Positions 25,090-37,197 of a stretch of 64,000 bases of DNA are shown here, piece after piece. The position numbers were made by a program, and so were the translations under genes. Source of the DNA: Isoetes taiwanensis (lineage: Eukaryota; Streptophyta; Lycopodiopsida; Isoetales; Isoetaceae); assembly GCA_021234155.1 (NCBI GenBank), contig JAJEKV010000013.1:20790521-20854520 (forward strand), read 5' to 3'. The notes below the pieces were generated by a model, which was given only the letters and a program-made list of their open reading frames with translations, did not search any database and had not been told where the DNA came from. The number at the start of each line of letters is the position of its first letter. Position 1 is the stretch's first letter.

Positions 25090-27790
25090 GTTAAACCCTT
25101 TCTACATGTTAATGTATAATGATCACTTTGCATCAGAAAATAGTTAAAATTGCATATACCCCTAAAATTGAAAGTTATGCTTGGGTGAATCAAGGGGAGT
25201 CAAGTCCGGTTGCTTCATGTTTACATAATGTAAAGCTGTCTCGACAAAAGATTCATTTTTTTATTTTTTCATTATACTAGTATTTTCTATACGAGATAAG
25301 GATGAATACACAAAAAAACCTTATTCAATACGAAGTCTAGGAAGAAAGATATAGTCGAGTCAAACATAGCGGGGTCAAAGCAGGTTTTCATCTTATTGGA
25401 CCAATAATGATTCAGGCTGTTTCAATTAAAATTCTATAACTTTTTGCATGAAAATAATTTTCTTACCTTCAAATTTGGTATATAAGTAGTTGACTAATTG
25501 CTTCATGCATAAAAAAAAAAAAATTATTAGCTGAAATTTGAAGGTTGAGCTTTGACTTATAGTTAAACAATTTTAAAGTGACTTTTAATTGATGTTTATT
25601 TGTTATATTTGAAGGAAGTTTATTGAAATAAGTATGTCATTGAAAAAATCATATATAAATGCTTGTATGGATATGAGGTCAATGAAAAAACAAATAAAGA
25701 AAAAAAGAGCAAAAGGCACGATCATGATAAATCAATAAAGGTTTCGTACCTAAAGACCATTCTTGGTCCACATGTTCATTTTAAATCAATAACTTCTTTA
25801 CCTTAGTCAATCTCAAGCTGAGTTTTAGGATATTGGTATTTCATGAGCTTTTCTATCAATAAAAATATCTATTACTAAGTTTGGGCTAAAACTTTTTTAA
25901 TATTAGTTCAAGTTATCATCAAATGTTTCCAATGTTTGGTCTCTAGATTTTGTGCTTTGAGGATGAACTTCAAACACCATATTTCAAAGCTTCCCAAAGT
26001 TAAGAAAGCAATTCAAGATGAACCAAGGAAAAATATGAAAAGAGTTATGACTAAAGAAGGTCAAGAGATAAGGCACTTTATGCCTATGCCAATTATTGAT
26101 CCATGACCTCTCATTTCAAAGTTAAGAACATCACCATCTTAATCAATTCTTTAGAATATAGTTTATACCACATTATATATGATAACAATAGTTGGTTAGG
26201 GAGGATTGACTATCTAAAGGGTGATATCCAAACATAAAATTTAAGTAGTTAGGGCTACTTTGAATGTATGAAATTAGTAAAACACACCGCTCAAAGATTA
26301 TCTTTTTAGGCGATGAGAAATCCTTAATATCACTATAGGGAACAAAATGCATAAACCCGATTGCAAAAAATAGAAATTTTCTTGATCCACTTGGTTTAAT
26401 CTGGACCTATAAATAGTCCATGCTTATTTATATTCAAATATTTTAATATACTATATTATTCTAACATGAAATTTGAGATATATATATTGCTAACAAAGGT
26501 TCAAAATTATAAAAATGATAGCCTATCATGAAAGTTGATCTACATATGCGATGGTCTTACTTAGACTACAATACTTTGAGACCACACATTGACTAACTTT
26601 ATAATAGTGGAAAATAAGTAGATTTCTTCATTTTTCTTCTAATAAAGACCGCACCAAGGACCTCGAAATATCCTTTTTTATCATATATTGTGCCATTTAA
26701 AAGACCTATGGGGAAATGTAGTGCAATAAATTAATATTTTAGATGAACTAGAAGAAAAACGAGTTCTGGAAAGTCTTTTGATCTATTTATTTATAGTCAT
26801 GGCTAAGCGTCATGATATATTGTCCTCCATTCATCAATAACCATCACTACCCACATCATTGTTGAGTTTAGACCTATAAAGGGTATAATCAAGCACTTTG
26901 GAACCTTTCTTTGTGTTCATCATGTTATATTAGATCTTGTTTAGATCTAGATGATGCATGGTTTTACCCTAGTTACATTATATTTTATGTTGATAAAGTA
27001 AATTCCTATAGAGTTAATTAGAATGCATCATTTACTATCTTTATGAGACTTATAGATGGAATTTGTTGGAGCACTTTAACCTATATTTTTATTTTGAATT
27101 ATGTACAATAATTTCTTTAGTTAATACTTGATACTAGTATAACATATAAACATCTAAAAAGTTTCACTATAGCTTGTCTTGTTAAGGACTCATTGTCACA
27201 AATATCAAGTCCAAGGTTATAATAATAGAGAGAAATAATTCCTGAACCTCATGCGGCATTTTAAGCAAAATAATAGGTTTGGCGACTTCAATTGACATCA
27301 AATGATGGCGACCAAACATGGAAACATTGCAAGTCGATATGTTTTATCATAATATATCAATTACTTTCATATTTAGCAGGGTTTGAACACTTTTATGCTA
27401 AAAAATTGAAGAATCTCGGTTCTAGAGTCTTTGTAACTACTTAAAATTCTCAAAGTTTGAACAATCATCTATATCTATCGCTAATAGGGTTTAGGATAGT
27501 TTGTACCGATCTTGACGATTGATTTTATTATGTTTCACAACTTTCATTTGGGCCGTTTAATAGAGTAGTTATTATTTTGCTTTTAGGTTCTTTTTTTTTT
27601 TAGATAGGTCAATATCTATGAAAAATGACCGAACCCGTGAGCAAGGCATCGTTTGATCCCTAACTATAAGCAAATATGGTGTGATTTTGAACAAGAGCAT
27701 ATATGGAGTGCTTTTGAACAGCGGAGTAAGAGATAAAATGATTTAAGCTACATTTGGAATTCGTGTGTTGTTCTTTATTAAAATGTGATT
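25090..27790. other. AT-rich non-coding stretch, copy 2
   Basis: Counterpart of 8,200-10,900. No gene or RNA is recognised. Confidence 0.6.
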
Positions 27791-27802
27791 GCCATTGGCA
27801 AG

Positions 27803-28497
27803 ACTTATCGACAACTTTGTCAAGAGTTTCAACATTTTAAGGGAGGGTTTGCAAAGAAGACACAAGCAAGCGTTTGAGGATGAAATGTTCATTCATTCTC
27901 TTTATGCTTCTGTGAGTGACAATTGGGGCTTGCAAAGCTCTTGAACAAAATCCGCGAAGCCATTATTGAAGCTATGGGCTCATACTATCGTAATGAGCTC
28001 GTTTGATCAAATGGAAACAAAGTTAAATGCCAAGAGGGGAGGTATGTGATGCGCCTTTTTGAATCCTAAAGCTATAGGATGGAGTACAACATGATAACTC
28101 CTTAATTATCATTGCGGATTAAAGCTTTTGGAAAATTTGTGCACATAACTTGTATCTGAGCTTCATGGCTTGAGGAAGCAAGCCGTTCAATATGAGGGCA
28201 ATTTGAAGAAGAAGCGAAGTGGAGGTAAACGACATCTTTGCTTGCCTCTCTCTGCTTGAGCACATTTCAAAATCTTTCTGCTTTATACTTTCGTGTTTCT
28301 TGCTTGTTGGTGCTTTCCTCCTTGAGGCCGCAAGTGCATTAAAGTCATTTCTATCGTTACAATCTGAGGTTGAACATCACATTTTCATGAGAACAAAATG
28401 AATTGGAACTTTTGCTTGGTGGAAAACATCGGGTCCGGATAGGTGAGGCTATTTCACCCTTGCATATACAAGGAGTAAGGATTCCTGACCACACATG
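27803..28497 (+). pseudogene. Coiled-coil gene exons, copy 2 (damaged)
   Basis: Counterparts of the three exons at 10,913-11,591. The first exon is frameshifted by changes at cagcgc/aagact and ctcagcag/cttctgtgag. The acceptor of the second exon reads ttgcgg instead of ttgcag, so the AG is lost. The third exon keeps its donor (gggtatgt). If taken at face value this copy cannot be spliced or translated, but every damaging change lies at a CAG/CTG word and may be a sequencing error. Confidence 0.7.
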
Positions 28498-31214
28498 GGT
28501 ATGTCTCTTCAATGATCACCGGATGCATGGAATCTATGATTTCATTCAAAGAATGCTTGGTTTTATTCAAAGAATCTTTGAGATCTAAGGTATCACTTAG
28601 ATTCCCGAGTTCTTTGTTGTATTGCATTTTATAGCTTTTATTCTCATATATTAAGGTCCTTGACATTGCCAAGCGATGTTGGGGATCTTTTTTGCAAAGG
28701 CAGAACTTCTGACAATCAAATAAAAAATGGATCAAGAAGGCTTCTACAAGTGAGGGTTTGCATCTAGATATTTCATAGTTTTATTAGATTTTTCATCTTT
28801 AAGTTTCTATAATAGGAGGCTTTCTTCCATTTGCATCTTCAAATTTCATTCAAAATCTTTGAGATTGAGGTATCACTTAGTTTAGATTCAAACTTCTTTT
28901 TGTTGTGTTTGCATTTTATAGTTTTTAACTTTACAACTTTATTGTTCCATGTTTTTCAAGTGAAACAGAGCCAAGGTACGAAGCCCTTATGCTTTTATCT
29001 ATTGGGTTGTTCTTCAATATGTTGGATATGGATAAGAGGACATAGATATGCCCTAGATTATGAACTAAATGGACATGATTGGTTCAATTCGACAAACAAA
29101 TGGGGCATTAACAATTTAGGTAAGAGCAATGCCATTATATCGGATCGGAAGCTAAATTCAAGCTTTTTGTGCTTATATAGCTGGCTAAATGCTATCATTT
29201 TGTAAAATAGATTCGTTGGCATGTTTGTTCTAGGCCGGACATTGAAAGTGGAACTAAGAAACATCGAGTTTAATTTTATACGAGAAGCTTAGAGAATATC
29301 TTGTGCATTCTTACGATGCACCTAAAGCTTCGCCTAACTTTTGATGGATATCAAGCACCTTTTTGTGGAAAGTGGCTTAATGAAGTTATCATGGTTATTA
29401 TGTCTTGGCCGACAATGTTCTTCTTTATAGAAGTAGAAGTTTGCATTCTTGATGGAGTTGGTTACCAACTGTATTAGGGGGATCATGGATCATGGACAGA
29501 CCTTAGCGGGGACTATGTTATGGTTGGTTTTGTAGATCTCAAGTGGTAAGATGCAACCAAAGTTTTATTCTACACCAGATTTTATTGCATTCTATAAAGT
29601 GATTGTCGGCTGCCAACAAATAATGTCACAGTTGTTCTCATCAAGGTAGCAACTTAATGGGATCTTGAATTGTGAATTTAGTTCATCTTTGTATGTGTTT
29701 GTTACAACAAATTATATGCGTATAGGAATTCATTTACTTCTCTTTTTTGCATATAATGCACTATATGAGGAGGGCATTGCAAAAAATCTTTGCCAAGAAT
29801 CCTTAGATGAAATGTTGATCATGTGCCAAGTTAGTTCAGCTTTGATGTCCGGTTTGAAAGTGTTTTACCATTTACATTTGCATTTAGTGTTTAGATAGAG
29901 GCATATACTTTTATTGTTGATAGCTATAGTAGACAAAATTTATTTTGCAAGCATTTCTAAACTTAGGTTAATTGGTTTGCAAAAAAGAACGATCCACATA
30001 GATGTGTATTACCTTTGGTCGTATTTATATCACCACCCATGGCCTTTGGACATTTGTTGTGGTGGATAATGATGCTATATATAATGTCTAATAACTATGA
30101 TCTTATTAAATGGATAGGAAGGATAATTGTTTCCATCTTTGATTGGAGAAAATATAAGAATTTGATGCCATAAACAATTCTCATGGAGTGTTTAGGCAAT
30201 AAAACCTATGCTGGCTTTGGTTTTTCCAATATTATCATCATTCAATATTTTCAATGCTTCAAGCAAAGCGGCCTTGTTGGATGAGGCATATAGAAACTGA
30301 CAGTATTTGAACACCAACAAGATGGGAAGCCTATATCGGGGGCGTTGCATATCATGCGGTGCATACACCAGGAGGCTTCAAGATCTTGAACTTGGAAGAT
30401 GTGGCGTTCGAGGAAATATCGCCATAAATCGTATATTTCCTGGTCCGTCACTGCTCTAGAATCTATCTTCATAGCCTTGGATACCATAGATTTGTGGCAC
30501 TAGGGGATGACTAAGTTATTCATATAACTTAGCCAACCTTAAGTTAAGACCATTTCCATGTGGCCTAACCTGTTAACCCGGAGCTGCACCACGGACTTAC
30601 CCTATTGGAGCCACGTGGCATAACATGTGCCCTAACCTATAAGGCCTAAACCTAAATCTAGGCCTCTTGCCCAAATCTCCAACAGTCACAGGAACCTTCT
30701 TGGCTCGAAACTCCGTTCGAAGCCCGTCCTTGTGGCACAACATATACAGCATCCCGGAGGCATGGCGCATCGGTAGGAATGGGAAGCTTCGCCCGACCAC
30801 CTTGAAGATCATGGAAATGCTAGGGAGTAGGAGGGGAGTTCCTCGGGGAGGCGGGTATTTGGGTTAGAGTTCCTTGTAGATCATCTGGAAGTTAGGACTC
30901 GGATGAGTTAGCATTCGTGTCTCGGTAAAGCCTTCCTAGGACCCTGGAGTCTAGATCTTAAACCCTAATCAATGAACCCTAGCTTTGTAAGTTAGATGTA
31001 TATGATTAGGTTTAGATGTTCTTCTCTTTATTATCATGTTATATGGATATGTGTGTGATAGAAGCCCATAGGGAAAGCGCTCAAGACACTAGCCGTGTCC
31101 CCTTCCATAGCTGGGATACAGGTCTGGGGGGCGGAGGGCGTGGGGTGGGAAAGGGCGGATGGGGGATTTCCCACGGGGTGTGCGGTCGGGTGCGTATATT
31201 TTGTAAGAGGCGTC

Positions 31215-31690
31215 TGAAAGATGCATGCAAATCTAATTATTTATCTTTGGTCTTGATTAAAGTAGAGGCATCTTAAATTGACTACCTTATTCACCTATTT
31301 GCCTCACGGTAAGCCATTTGGTTAGCGAGGTCTAACGATATGCAAGTTTCGAGCTAAATCTATATACATGGAGATGCAATCACTTTTTGCTATGCCAAGA
31401 AGAAGAAGTTGGGCCTTTAGTTGCCAAGGAAATTTGAGATCCGATAGCATTGTGCCAAAATAAATGTACATTCTTGAGCACTTTGAAGGCTTTGTACCAA
31501 AATGCATTGTATCACATATGGCGGGAAACAACATGAAGGTCATAAAAAGCATTCCAATTTGACATTGCTTTGGATAGTACACTTGTGGTGGAAACTTTGG
31601 AGGGAACCGCGTTCAATTTTCAAAGGCCTTATCATCCCGAGGATGTGGTGTTGTGGAATGTCATGATTGCGGCTTATGTCGACTAGGAGA
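31215..31690 (+). pseudogene. PPR fragment, copy 2
   Basis: Counterpart of 14,318-14,800. Motifs such as LYTW and TFLSTLKA survive in broken frames. The GRK of copy 1 (ggcaggaaa) reads GGK here (ggcgggaaa), away from the PPR consensus. Confidence 0.75.
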
Positions 31691-34190
31691 AACACGGTTT
31701 GTTTCCTTTGCCTTCGTTGCTTCCCCTTGATAAATGATTAAAGATTCATCTCCCGGCCATCAACGTTTTTGAATTTTTTGTCTTAGCACTTTCAAGAACA
31801 TACCTTACAAGAAGGAAATTCTGCGCAAAATTGTAAATGAGGCGTCAAGTTATAATTCAATGAAATTTTAGAGGTTTTGTGATTTTGGATGCTTTTGTCT
31901 TTTCAGTAAGATCATATAAGTAGGTCTTAGCGATAACAAACTAAGAGGATTAGATTGGCCATAAAATATGAAGGTAGTATCGACAATTATTAAGTTATTT
32001 AAACGATTCTTTTAAAAGTTGAGCTTGAGAAATATCAGGAGAAGGCAACTGAAACTATTAGTAGAGATATAAAAAAAATATATGAAGGTAAAGAAACCTC
32101 CATTACAACAAGTTGAATAATATTTCTAAAGGTATTATTCTTGTGACTCGTCAAGAAATGGGGCATGTTTCTAGAATTTACCCTTTGCTTCATTGATTTT
32201 TTGTTTCTCCACATTTGAATTTCAAGTAAAAGCTTTAAGATGTTAATTGCAGATTTCTTTGGACACAAGTCGCATAAGAATTTGATCATTTATGAAAATA
32301 AACCATCGTACATCCAATGACTTAATGCGGACATTATGACCAATAGATGTGGATCATATATACATCATTCATTTGTTTGATGTAAATATGTTTCTTGCAT
32401 ATATCTCCAAACTTTTTCAAAGCCTTTACTTGACAAAATGTATTTACAAGAAGGTTACGGATTGCAAACACTTGTGTCTAGATATTTCATAGTTTTATTT
32501 CTCCATGCATTGATGCCAAGTTCACATGTATGCATGTTTGAATCAAAATTATAAGGTTCATATTATGTTTTTATCTATTGGCTACGCCTTTGAGCAGATC
32601 AAGGTGGTTGGGAGTTGAAGCCTTACAGTGTGAAGAATGCATTGCTTTGCATTTTGTTTCCTAGAATGTGCTCATCTCGGTATCTTTCGAGAATGGAAAA
32701 AATCTTCTTGTACAAATGTGATGGTTGTTTGTTGAGATATGCCGGTCGTTACCTTTAACTTCTTTTATTATGTGTCGGCATAAAATATCAAACAGGGTGA
32801 GCTACCCAGGGTTTGTGTTATTTCTAAGTAGGAATGCACTATTTCCCTCTTCATACCATTATTCTTCACACCATTATAACTAAGAATTTAGCGTTCCTCT
32901 CTTTCAATAGCTATGTAATGTTGAAGCAAGAATGCTCAATAATTGAAAAGTCGAGACCACCAATGCTCAACATCGTCAACATCAATTGGATCTAAGAGTT
33001 TATGATAATATACCGGACCTTAATCCAATCATCCTTGTTTGGGCCCACTTTGCCCTCCTTTTGACAATGATTTATTTCTTGAATCCTTGCCATTGTTGCA
33101 TTGGCTCTTCTCCTCTTTTGTCTTGATTCTCCTTTTTGTCTCGATTCTAGATTATATACCTTCTTATTTTCAAGGGGCGAGAATGCTTCATATAACATAG
33201 TAATTGGCTTTAAAAGCAACAAAATATTCTTGTGTTTTCAATTAAAACTTTTGCAAGTCAATTCTGATTGGTCTATTTCTTTACTTGACATCTTTGCAGG
33301 ATTTCATATCACGAGGGAATAGAAGATCACGTATTTGTTGAAATACATTTTGGAGCCAGACCTCTTCAAGGCCTTCTATCAATGCACATGCATAAAGGTA
33401 TGGAGTTTTAATGTTTCATGTTCAGATTCCAACAAAACGCCTTGAGATTTCTATTTTAAATTTTTATTTTGGAAAATCGTAGACATGGAAGGTGTTAATT
33501 AGCGCGATATATGCACATCATCTCCCACTGAGAAATTAATATTGAGTCACGTGTATTTCTGGAAGAATTATTTTAAATTCTCAATGATTTTCAACCTTTA
33601 AAACTCTAGATGTAGCAAATCGTGTATACAAACCAAGCCGAGAAAAAGGATAATAATTGATTCTATAAGTCATCCTCTTTGGTGGATGGTTTTAAAATAG
33701 TGTAGTTATTTACTAGACAATGTAGCATAATTTACATGAGCTCAAGTTTTCGATTTCAGCCCAAGCCGAACTTTTGCCACCGGGAACCGAATTCATGAAT
33801 TGCCCGGACTAATCAATGAGTTTTTTTTAAAATTTTGTAGATCCCTGAATTTTCTTAACAAAATAGGTAGATTTGTCACCAAAAACAAAACACTCAGATT
33901 TTCCATGGCAATTAGCAGATTCTCGGCTTAGATCCGGCCCAATTGGTGGGTTTCTGCATCCAAATCATGGATTTCTAAACCCAGTCTGTGAATCGGCTAT
34001 CTTCTACAGAATCCAAAAGCAATCTGAGCCCATACATGATACATCCGATAGGTTACATCTTAAAGTCTTCTGATTTTCGGCGATTTTGACAATTGATCGG
34101 CATGCGGGCACTTCCTTTAACATGTAGTTTTCTTCTCAAGCGGGATAAAACGTGTCTTAAGTTCCTTATTGCAACAAACGAGCAAAATCT

Positions 34191-36289
34191 TAAATTCATG
34201 CATTACCTGGCCTTAGAAGGCGGGGATGTGCAACAAACGAGCAAAAAGCATAGCCCAATACGCTCTTCCCGGACTCACCTCTTCAAATAATATGAATACA
34301 GTTTATTCTTTGTTGCATTCATGGGGAGATCGATAAAGAGAAGAGCCCATGAATACGAATTCTATTCCATTTTTTCAACTTGGGGATGGCCTTCCTTCGC
34401 CCAAATTGAACAGAGCATCCGACCCACCTCCGGACCGGAATGAAACCCCTTCCAAAATCCCTTCCTTTGATGCCTTCCTCCTCTATAATGTGGCCAGAGC
34501 GAGGGATTCTTGCTCTGTTTCATGCACGGGCTTGTCTTTACCGTTTAAATCCAATCGATTAAGTCTGTTTTTTTGTCTCTGCTTTGCCGATCAAAGTTAT
34601 GAACCCAAGAGCAATTTTGTATATTTTGTGCATAGAATGAATCAATTCAGAAAGCCCTTTTGTTGCTTTCTGGGCAAAGCTTCTTCAATTTGGGTTAATC
34701 GGAATTTATTTGTTCGAGCTTTTGTTCTTAAGATTTGCGGTAACCGATAACTTAAAAACGAGGAAGGGCAAAATTCGAAGGCTACTTTTGTTGCCCAGTT
34801 TGTATGCTTTCGGGCTTCGCCGGAAGCCTCTTGAGCTATGCTAAGCGAGGAATTTTTTTGTTTGATCCGTTTACTTCTAAAATTTGCTCATAAGAACGTA
34901 GATCTTTCTCTAAATATAATTTTGAAACATAGAGCCGATTCATGTGTATGATTCAGCTAGAAACGTATATGTTTTGCCTCTGTCTCGCTCTGGTGAAGCC
35001 CCTCTATTTTATTGTGCGACGTTGCCGGGTTAGAGCACACTTGGTTGCCCTTAAATCCATTTAAAACCATGTTTCAAAAAGTTTTGCAGATGCTCAGGTT
35101 TGCGCCGCGTCCAGGTAAAAGGTGGTTGAAAGGGGTGCCTTCGTGGCCAGAAACCAACATCGATTCCAAATCTGGACATTTTGGAATTTTTTGTTTTATT
35201 TTTGAACCCGAAAAGATGCACCAATAATTTTATATGTAGTAAGGGGGACCTTACCCTTTTAAAAATATCGAGAGAGAAATTAAGATGCTAGGTAAGTAAA
35301 CCTAAGACCTAAAAGAGGGCAAACCTTAGACTGAAAATCTTTAAAAAGCCTAATGTCGATTGCTAGCCCATCGAAAAGCATGGCCTAATCGATCAGCCCA
35401 CAATTAGATATCTTTGGGTTAGTGCATATATGACAGATATATAGTGGATCTGCTACCAAGTCTAACAAAAAGATCCGTTAGAAGAAATACCAGGTAAGAA
35501 ATGCCGAAAAACTTCTGCATTATAAGATTTTGCGACAATGATTTGTCTTTGGGTTAATATGTGGTCGGATCTGCTACCTAAGGCTAAAAGAATCCGTCGA
35601 AGAAATGCAGGTGGAAGACAATGGAAGATCTTATTGCACAAGAAATGACTAAATAATCCTGGCAGGTATAAAGAAATGAAAAATATGATTTTTTTAGATT
35701 CTACAACAATAATGATGCCAACAAACGATCTGTTTCATGACCAAGGGCCGAATTAGGCTAAATGGTATAACAGATCAAGGATGTATGTTGAAGCATGACT
35801 ATGTGGAATCGATTTTTATTTAATCCAATCAGTCAAATAAATGTGTAAGAAAACATTTGTAGAAAAAAAAAGGAGATATGGGATGAGCAAAATAAATAAC
35901 TAAAGGCATGCAAAGAAATTTGGGAACTTTGAGACATATAGGATTTGAAAATCCCTCTAAAGCCGTGGGAAGCACTAAAAAAAGCATTGGACTATAAACC
36001 CGTCCAAGTTCCACCTTAAAATTTTCTTCTAAGACAAGACATAATATGAACACTAAACTAATAATTCTAACAAAGAAATCTTTACTTTGCACACATGAAG
36101 CTAAACTAGTAACCTACACACAGGCCTATCCAGGCCTATGCCTAGATAAATAAACAATATAAACATGAGAGAAAACTAGAAACAAAAGAAGAAACAAAGG
36201 AACGGCTCAAAGAGAAGGCCAATAGGAAAGAACTAAAAGACAATGACAATATATGGAAAGAGGAAAAATCTGATAAAATAGGCCAATGA
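34191..36289. other. Unique stretch after the duplication, one unassigned frame
   Basis: A 133-codon plus-strand frame at 34,349-34,750 is composition-rich in Phe, Ser and Asn but resembles no family I know. Between 35,410 and 35,625 an imperfect direct repeat of about 130 bp is seen (ctttgggttagtgcatat/ctttgggttaatatgtgg, and ggatctgctacc twice). Nothing else is recognised. Confidence 0.4.
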
Positions 36290-37197
36290 TATGCGAGTCT
36301 CCCAAGAATGATGGTTCTATGGTGGCGTAGACCATTGTATTGTTGAGTTTGAGGAAACAGATGTTTTACCTCTTTTTAGAGTTCAGGGTACTTTTGCATA
36401 TGATTTGTGGTCCTTCTAGATGGCGAGGGAGCGGTGTCCCTCATGATGTGTCGGATCATTGCCTTCTAGATCACTTTTTCGGCTTTGATGGGCGGTCCAA
36501 TTCATGATCATCCGCTTGTTACGTAACGGTGGCTCGACCATCAATTTCTCCTTCAGGATCGACTATCGAGTCAAATAAGTGTCATGTCAAAGGGTTGTGA
36601 CCCTCTTTCCTTTACCATACTCAAAATGGTTTTCATCAAAACATACACTCGTTCTAATGATAATCTCCTTGAAGTAACGTATATATAATTTGTACCCTTT
36701 AATATTATGTGAATACCATACAAACAGGCATGGGATTGCTTTATTAGACAACTTATCTTTCTTCATGTGCGCATAAGCATTGCATCCAAAAACTTTGAGA
36801 TCAGTGATCTCTGGTGTTTGCCCACTTCACTTTTCTTCGGGTACAGGCTTTGGTGGTACTGCTTTGGTAAGGTTCGATTATTTGGATAACATGTAGGTAA
36901 ACAATGCGTCGTCCCAAAAGGAGGGATCAATGCCTTTTCCAAACATCATGGGCCTAACAGACTTCAAGATTTTCCATGACACCATTCTGTTGGTGTTCCC
37001 CTGCACTAGATTGTGCATAGTGAATGTCATGCTCTTGGAGAAAAGCCTCAAATTTTTTGCTGATGAATTCTTCCCCTTGTCCTGATGCCTTTGATTTTAG
37101 AATCAATCTCACGCTCAACTGAATTCTTCCAGCTAAAAAAAATAGAAAAGGCTTTTGATTTATGTTTAGGAAATAGACCCATAGTATCTTACTAGAA
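36290..37197 (-). mobile_element. Ty1/copia integrase, downstream half
   Basis: Reading the minus strand from 37,197, the sequence gives WVYFL and KHKSKAF, then EREIDSKIKG, EEFISKKFEAFLQEHDIHY (the usual GGEFxSxxFxxFxxxxGI) and QSSAGEHQQNGVMEN (the usual PQQNGVxER). It continues with FGCNAYAHMKK near 36,775 and CFDENHFEYGKG near 36,610-36,640 (the usual VxFDE). These are consecutive blocks of a copia integrase, broken by frameshifts. The upstream half lies at 42,953-44,249; the two were separated by the 5.75-kb insertion. Reverse transcriptase is not seen below 36,290. Confidence 0.85.

Larger units (their letters stand above)
18142..34190. repeat. Copy 2 of the long direct duplication, with many small indels
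   Basis: This is the second copy of 1-17,293. Relative to copy 1 it is full of short changes concentrated at CAG, CTG and CG-containing words. Examples: GCAG becomes GCGG (attgcagatta/attgcggatta; atgcagcattt/atgcggcattt), and GCTG becomes CTTTG or TTTG (aatgctgagatc/aatctttgagatc; ccatgctgattgg/ccatctttgattgg). These break reading frames and a splice acceptor. It could be a real tandem duplication, an allelic copy placed in tandem by the assembler, or a poorly polished contig end; the first cannot be separated from the others by reading alone. Confidence 0.93.
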
